This document shows, piece by piece, positions 24,701 to 27,460 of a stretch of 27,460 nucleotides of DNA. The position numbers were made by a program, and so were the translations under genes. Origin of the DNA: an uncultured Eubacteriales bacterium (lineage in GTDB: Bacteria; Bacillota; Clostridia; Oscillospirales; CAG-382). The notes below the pieces were generated by a model. The model had not been told where the DNA came from. It saw only the letters and a program-made list of their open reading frames with translations, and ran no database searches. Positions within the stretch are counted from its first letter, which is position 1, and every line of letters starts with the position of its first letter. The stretch spans positions 1 through 27,460 of the forward strand of contig URJL01000028.1 of the NCBI GenBank assembly GCA_900548115.1, read 5' to 3'.

Positions 24701-26172
24701 TTTTTTCGCGCTTTCTTGCGCGCTCGGGCTATTATCAGTCGGGCGGCGCGTACGGCTTCCGCGATCAGCTTCAGGACGCGATTTTGCTGTTTTATTCCGA
24801 CCGCCGTCGGGCGCTTGCGCACATTTTCCGCGCCGCCGCGCATCAATTCCCCGAGGGAGATGTTCTGCACTGGTGGCATGCGCCCGACGATCGCGGAGTG
24901 CGCACGCGCTGTTCGGACGACCTTTTGTGGTTGGTGTACGCCTGTGTCGAATATGCCGATCTGTTCGGCGAGCTTTCGTTTCTCGATACAAAGATACCCT
25001 ATCTTGACGGCAAACCTCTTTCGCCCGAAAAAGCCGAAGAATACCGAGCATTTCACAAGAGCGCACTTTGCGAACCGCTGTACTTTCACTGTCTGCGGGC
25101 GCTGAAACGAACGCTTTCGCTTCGCGGAAAACACGGGCTTTGCAAGATCGGTTCGTGCGACTGGTGCGACGGGTACAGTCTTGTCGGAAGCGGCGGAGAG
25201 GGGGAAAGCGTCTGGGTGAGTCAGTTTGCGGTACTGCTGCTTGAGCGCTTCGCGGCAATCGGCGAAAAACGCGGCGGTAAAGAGACTGTAGACGCACTCC
25301 TTGACGGCGCAAGGTCGCTTCGCACCGCAATCGAAAAGTACGGTTACGACGAAAAAAGCGGCACTTTTATTCGTGCCTATTACGACGACGGAAAGCCGCT
25401 CGGACTCCTTTCGGAAAGCCCTTTTCGGCTCGACATCCTGCCGCAGGCATTTTCTTCTTATTGTAATGTCGCGCCGCCCGAAAAAGCGGCAAAGGCACTG
25501 CTTGCGGCAAGAGAAATACTGCGGGACAAAACGTTTTCTCTTACAAAGCTTTTGTCGCCTCCGTTCGGCACGGAGAACGAAACGGAAAAGGCGGGGTATA
25601 TCGGCGGCTATCCGCCCGGAATCCGCGAAAACGGCGGGCAATATACCCACGGTGCCCTGTTTTGCGCTCTCGGCTGTTTTGACTGCGCCGAAAAGCTGAA
25701 CGGAACGGACACGAAAACGGCAAGGGAGCTTTCCGATTTCGGCGGCGCGATCCTTTTTGATTCCAACCCCGCTTACCGAACGAGCGATGCGGTATCCGAA
25801 AAGGTCCGCGCGGCATACAAGACCGAGCCGTATGCCGTCGCGGCGGACATCTATTCCAACCCCGCGCACGAGGGGCGGGGCGGCTGGACGCATTATACCG
25901 GTGCGGCGGGCTGGCTGTATCGGCTGACACTGCGCTACGGCTTCGGTCTGCGTTTTGAAAAGGTTCTCGATAAGCCGCGTCTTTTTCTCGACCCGTCGTT
26001 CCCCTTTCCTTTTCCCGAGGTTTTGGCGGGAAGCGCGCTGGAGGTAAAGCTGTTCGGCTACGATCTTACCGTAAAATATATTGCCGACGGAAAGAAATTT
26101 CGGACGGTGGACGGAAAAATCACAGATGAGCCGATCGAACCGAGCGCGCGGACGGTCGAGGTGCATTTTTAA
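18718..26172 (+). CDS. Cyclic beta-1,2-glucan synthase-like giant enzyme (GT84, GH189-like, GH94)
   Basis: This 2,484-residue membrane enzyme matches NdvB/ChvB/Cgs in order of parts, though shorter than the roughly 2,800-residue alphaproteobacterial forms. An N-terminal region (1-270) precedes membrane segments near 281-320. The GT84 domain has DAD (484-486), a GNFCGKGIFDVDAF stretch, the catalytic Asp in SHDILEG (599) and RKHRWIRGD (632-634 H-R-W). Further membrane segments lie near 676-760 and 802-843. The middle glycoamylase-like region with WGISESGY (Glu1122), FGVPMLGLKNDLADDL and YMAHHMGMSL resembles the cyclisation domain (GH189). The GH94 part shows RRITPYRGNP, WWHAPDDRGVRTRCSDDLLWL, GSCDWCDGY (2146-2154), PPGIRENGGQYTH and GRGGWTHYTGAAGW. 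It should polymerise UDP-glucose into beta-1,2-glucan, trim it and close the ring. Start set by GAAAGGAAC. Linear product or another linkage cannot be excluded. Confidence 0.87.
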   Translation: MSFEKNTPESARTSEFSSLDALLPEGQVSPNILLRTLKKDLRTVRDTFSRATKRIKRKEELPDPLLWLTDHFAEIEEESLTLQKSLRFASSLSARGDVPFVCAAAGAVFEKLQEIPKESFFDDLLLYCDEKVPAGFSFEEIDLYPVLLKAAALSRLAERCRAYSDDPDADKKETENKDEKERSLALSVRLFLSLMRYRPYSAADSCRAEALLRRDPSGVYLRLTEQSKAALRRRTFRAAKRARIPDTAMIRGMLEKAEKGKNERERSIGHALPKEKPPRALYFSLLAFLSLGGSFLCAFFSRLYLFPLLFFPISETAHFLTDTLFSRFFRRDENLPELDLSSIPPEGRTLCVITSLLTGEKGDAALFSRLERIYNANSEENIAFGILGDLPDSRSAEDHRDEEILRYAEGRIDALRKKYGDRFFLFIRPRRYSKGERVFMAHERKRGAVIELAEHIKGQKTSLEIFPSVSEFPLRSVKYVITLDADTNLGLGAAKRLVGKMLHPENRPVIDPKKRIVTEGYGILQPRMGTELSRARATPFSRLMCEGGIEPYANASFSSFQSLFSTGNFCGKGIFDVDAFYETICKADIFPDDTILSHDILEGERLRTAQLCDITLTDGFPKNTLSYLKRKHRWIRGDMQNLIYTGRNVTVDGKRRAHFFSALSKYKLLENARRAVTPVFSFFLLAAAFFLKDCRSFLTFCAFLPYMIPFLCDFFRVFSSLAIRSVSRKFFSSGVTVSLWQSFLRMLFCGAMLAKEALSALDAVLRSLYRLCFSRRKLLEWTTAASSDEKRFSLSAVISNYLFSSFIGAFFFLAVPHGLLKAAGLAFFLMPLFAHLFCRDRSAEPKLSEEDSRTLRLYAKDIWKFFEKTVCAAEHFLPPDNLQLFPFEKTAHRTSPTNIGLYLVSLLCARDMGFIDSDTLCRRTENTLGTILRLEKYKGNLYNWYDTTDLSVLSPRYVSSVDSGNFVACLIALKEGLSDYADETPALLELIARLSELIEKTDLSVLFCPRKKLFRVGLCVRDGREYPDESYYDYLMSESRILSYVAAAGRTVPSEHWSALARPLISAQGYIGLASWSGTAFEYFMPTLFMPLQKGSLQYEALVFAGRAQRARRALGAWGISESGYFAFDCDLNYRYKAFGVPMLGLKNDLADDLVLSPYSAYLALCVGVKKVLYDLERLTKLGLYGKFGLYEACDFTPGRAKNGCAPVKSYMAHHMGMSLAAVSNVLYGSVVRRFMRDGRMACAFGLLEEKIPVNAVIRKRRRENLPNIRREKAFSDPPVELPLSQTDMHFACLSDGKACLLASDRGHMRLSLGELSAFDSDFSLRDRPESLFAYVGTEGGTLGLSSLADGKGSVFRAFSYSEGSVSYCAEADGTVHTVSFTLSPNARSLLRVRYTNDKDLAFPLGFLFYPLLFSQKRHDAHPAFSGLFVESEFLTEENVLLYKRRPRDEGEEATFLAVAFSDKALSFDFETRGEDLPERISEELFAHDFTDSIGACLSPAALLRLPAVKSAEMFLVLTHSRSEAIEAVENARKYSFSEVQNELSGISASFVLAAGISQTKSDGTVEKLLRTVCAPSALRKGKAEKDAVLSRDALWRHGISGDLPIYTFDISEPSHFSEAEKLLRAFRLLIMKNVRIDLVLFYEEYDRYNGTVRKKLQKLLSSCGAEGYVGRKSGGIHLLEKRESEGEMPTFRFVSASENPAPAFPYPYTGPIRKGSALPLPKDGFRVRGGIFADGGFYVEKSEAETPFSHVLAGENIGTVVTKNSLGYTFYKNASERRITPYRGNPRREEDGEVLLYEANGMRYDLLFCAEKVFFAPAKAVYEGKIGAFSYRITVFCSEKLPRKNIAVDFSNAAEGALLYFRLRPVMGRLGELCRAERRDANRIFFESPLSESFSNFVGFLFLDSDCIAPQKNDSPFLLCGGKLVSSEGRAVFGLGAFRKGTRAEAFLSFDGEKPPERFARALLPAVRFIPARPLAKSLSLQKMFGTFYAYDAVFSRFLARSGYYQSGGAYGFRDQLQDAILLFYSDRRRALAHIFRAAAHQFPEGDVLHWWHAPDDRGVRTRCSDDLLWLVYACVEYADLFGELSFLDTKIPYLDGKPLSPEKAEEYRAFHKSALCEPLYFHCLRALKRTLSLRGKHGLCKIGSCDWCDGYSLVGSGGEGESVWVSQFAVLLLERFAAIGEKRGGKETVDALLDGARSLRTAIEKYGYDEKSGTFIRAYYDDGKPLGLLSESPFRLDILPQAFSSYCNVAPPEKAAKALLAAREILRDKTFSLTKLLSPPFGTENETEKAGYIGGYPPGIRENGGQYTHGALFCALGCFDCAEKLNGTDTKTARELSDFGGAILFDSNPAYRTSDAVSEKVRAAYKTEPYAVAADIYSNPAHEGRGGWTHYTGAAGWLYRLTLRYGFGLRFEKVLDKPRLFLDPSFPFPFPEVLAGSALEVKLFGYDLTVKYIADGKKFRTVDGKITDEPIEPSARTVEVHF

Positions 26173-26220
26173 AAATCGCAAACGCCGTACCGTACCGCAC
26201 GCATGGCAAAGAGCGAACGA

Positions 26221-26263
26221 AAAGCCGCGTCCGAAAAAAGGGCGCGGCTTTTTGCCTTTTGCC
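26221..26263 (+). terminator. Terminator of the glucan synthase gene
   Basis: AAAGCCGCGTCC (26221-26232) pairs with GGGCGCGGCTTT (26240-26251), with one G-T pair and a seven-base A-rich loop. TTTTTGCCTTTTGCC follows. Confidence 0.88.
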
Positions 26264-26277
26264 TTTTGTCCTTTTAC

Positions 26278-26306
26278 TTGACAATTCTTCTTTTTTGCGT
26301 TAAAAT
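26278..26306 (+). promoter_or_regulatory. Promoter of the second AraC-family gene
   Basis: TTGACA (26278-26283), a 17-base spacer and TAAAAT (26301-26306). It begins directly after the glucan synthase terminator, so the regulator is transcribed on its own. Confidence 0.8.
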
Positions 26307-26359
26307 AGCCCTGTATATTGCAAATCATGCTTTGCAAAGAGGGAAAGCGAGAGAAAAAT

Positions 26360-27205
26360 ATGACGGCGGGACAGGCGCAGCTGCGTGGATATTTGAAGGG
26401 CGATTATCGGCTGTTTCACATTTACGACAAACGTGCCATGGATTTCGGCAGTCATGCGCACGATTTTCACAAGGTCATTTTGTGCCTTGAGGGCAGCGTT
26501 ACGTATATCATCGAGGGGCGAAGTTATGTTTTGCGCCCGTGGGATATACTGCTTGTGCCGAAGAATAAGATCCATCATTCCAAAACCGACGCTTTGTGCG
26601 CGTATGAGCGGGTGGTTTTGTTTCTTTCGTCGGACTTTCTCGACCGCTGTGACGGCGGAGAAAAGGCGCTTTCTCGCTGTTTTTTGCGCGCCGATACGGC
26701 GGGTACCTGCCTTTTGCACGCGGGCGTCGACGTGCGGCATGAGCTGACGGCGGCGGTGGAGGAATGGGAAAAAGAAAACGGATCGGAGGGATATGCGGCG
26801 GACATTTTGTGCCGCAGCGCCGTTTTGCGTTTTTTGGTTTTCATCAATCGGCTGTCCCTTTGCGAAAAAGGCGAAAAAGGCGAGATCGCCGATCGGAAGA
26901 TCGACGCGGTAATCGAGTATATTCACACACACTACGCCGAGCCGCTGACGGCGGAGATCATCGCCAAAGAGTTTTACATCAGCAAATCGTATCTCATGCA
27001 CCGCTTTAAGACCGTGACGGGCGGAAGTCTGCACGGTTATGTGACGCAAAAACGTCTTTCGGCGGCGCTTTCGCTGCTGCGCGACGGCGTTCCCGCTACC
27101 GCCGCGGCGCGCGAATGCGGCTTTTCGGATTATACCGTCTTTTATCGAAGCTTTCGAAAGCAATACGGCTTCAGCCCCGTGCGGGCAAGGACGGCGGGAA
27201 CATAA
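26360..27205 (+). CDS. AraC-family transcriptional regulator
   Basis: The 281-residue protein has an N-terminal cupin-type sensor (about residues 15-95, with His32, His34 and His37 in SHAHDFHKV, GSVTYIIEGRSYVLRPWDILLVP core and the HH at 72-73). The AraC DNA-binding domain (about 180-281) has helix-turn-helix units near 197-217 and 246-268; the second ends in ECGFSDYTVFYRSFRKQYGFSP-type signature. The ATG at 26360 gives a sensor domain of normal length; in-frame starts at 26318 (TTG) and 26327 would add 14 or 11 residues without a ribosome site. The site before 26360 (GAGGGAAAG, GAGAGAAAAA) is only fair. It has its own promoter and terminator. The neighbouring glucan synthase is a possible target, but nothing in the sequence proves it. 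Binding sites could not be identified by eye. Confidence 0.87.
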   Translation: MTAGQAQLRGYLKGDYRLFHIYDKRAMDFGSHAHDFHKVILCLEGSVTYIIEGRSYVLRPWDILLVPKNKIHHSKTDALCAYERVVLFLSSDFLDRCDGGEKALSRCFLRADTAGTCLLHAGVDVRHELTAAVEEWEKENGSEGYAADILCRSAVLRFLVFINRLSLCEKGEKGEIADRKIDAVIEYIHTHYAEPLTAEIIAKEFYISKSYLMHRFKTVTGGSLHGYVTQKRLSAALSLLRDGVPATAAARECGFSDYTVFYRSFRKQYGFSPVRARTAGT

Positions 27206-27211
27206 AAAGGA

Positions 27212-27252
27212 CGCTCCTTTTCGAAAAAGAGAAAAGGAGCGCTTTTTTTATT
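27212..27252 (+). terminator. Strong bidirectional terminator
   Basis: CGCTCCTTTTC (27212-27222) pairs perfectly with GAAAAGGAGCG (27231-27241) around GAAAAAGA, then seven T follow. The reverse strand ends in TCCTTTTT, so it also serves the converging gene, whose stop codon lies in the T-run. Confidence 0.93.
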
Positions 27253-27460
27253 GATCTTTCCGCGACGCGATTTTCGAAATTTCTTCCCGAACCTCCGTAC
27301 AAAGCTCGCGCGCCGCCTCAAAGCTTTCGCTTTCGGACAAAATTCGAAATTCCGCCGTGCGCTTCGGAATGACGGTCGCCGTGCCGAGCGGATATTCGAT
27401 CCGTATCCCTTCGTATTCGTCGGGAAGCTCGTGTTCGTGCGTTTTCTCTTTCGGATTATG
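27248..27460 (-). CDS. Unidentified protein, C-terminal 70 residues only
   Basis: An open minus-strand frame enters from the window edge and ends at TAA (27250-27248). The 70 visible residues are charged: a strand-like part (YEGIRIEYPLGTATVIP) followed by a helical, Glu/Arg/Lys-rich tail (ESFEAARELCTEVREEISKIASRKD) that could form a short coiled coil. I do not recognise a family. That it is a real gene is supported by codon choice like the neighbours (GCG, GAA, CGG), by position against a bidirectional terminator in convergent arrangement with the AraC gene, and by the absence of stops. The start and most of the protein lie outside the window. Confidence 0.6.
   Translation of the reverse strand, partial: HNPKEKTHEHELPDEYEGIRIEYPLGTATVIPKRTAEFRILSESESFEAARELCTEVREEISKIASRKDQ

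Noticed and set aside
23698..26337. An 879-residue open frame on the minus strand opposite the glucan synthase gene
   Set aside because: Its translation is highly basic and Arg/Phe-rich with no domain motif, no ribosome site and no promoter. Such long antisense frames arise where the sense gene has a GC-rich third position and avoids certain codons. The sense strand shows clear GT84/GH94 motifs.
1..27460. CRISPR arrays, insertion sequences, tRNA or rRNA genes
   Set aside because: I saw no regularly spaced repeats, transposase motifs, terminal inverted repeats, or tRNA/rRNA sequences apart from the tmRNA.

Overview
The window looks like a chromosomal segment of an uncultured, medium-GC member of the Clostridia (Bacillota), probably gut-associated. 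Reasons: strong AGGAG-type ribosome sites, near-consensus sigma-A promoters with 17-bp spacers, many small monocistronic or two- to three-gene units closed by hairpin terminators, a one-piece tmRNA whose tag ends ALAA, a Clostridia-type Cys-rich protein, and a lipoprotein-type amino-acid ABC transporter. The placement is inferred from style and gene families, not from a database search.

Layout. (a) 1-1756: the end of a prophage or phage-derived element: a papain-like peptidase with an SLH domain (cut by the window edge), an M23 endopeptidase and a holin, translationally coupled and closed by a terminator. (b) 1782-2254: tmRNA (ssrA) on the minus strand with its own promoter and terminator; its 3' end faces the phage genes, so ssrA is the likely integration site. 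(c) 2422-5113: a TIM-barrel sugar isomerase/epimerase (+) convergent with a long-chain acyl-CoA ligase (-). (d) 5254-6723: a 450-residue protein with 45 cysteines, starting at TTG, family not recognised. (e) 6732-10091: a beta-lactamase-fold serine hydrolase followed by an MsbA-type ABC exporter (-), driven by a perfect consensus promoter. (f) 10138-12132: inorganic pyrophosphatase, a single-pass membrane protein of unknown function and a KDPG-type aldolase, one minus-strand operon. (g) 12141-15905: FAD-dependent oxidoreductase, AraC-type regulator and L-rhamnose isomerase on the plus strand. (h) 15919-18528: polar amino-acid ABC transporter (binding lipoprotein, permease, ATPase; -). (i) 18718-26172: a single 7.5-kb gene for a cyclic beta-1,2-glucan synthase-like enzyme (GT84, GH189-like and GH94 regions). 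(j) 26278-27252: an AraC-type regulator, then the 3' end of an unidentified minus-strand gene.

Functionally the window mixes housekeeping (tmRNA, pyrophosphatase, acyl-CoA ligase), sugar metabolism (isomerases, aldolase, rhamnose isomerase, glucan synthase) and transport. The parts most worth a second look are the phage lysis module at ssrA with its peptidase-SLH protein, the orphan Cys-rich protein, and the giant glucan synthase with an altered GH94 motif. Long open frames opposite most genes are treated as shadows.
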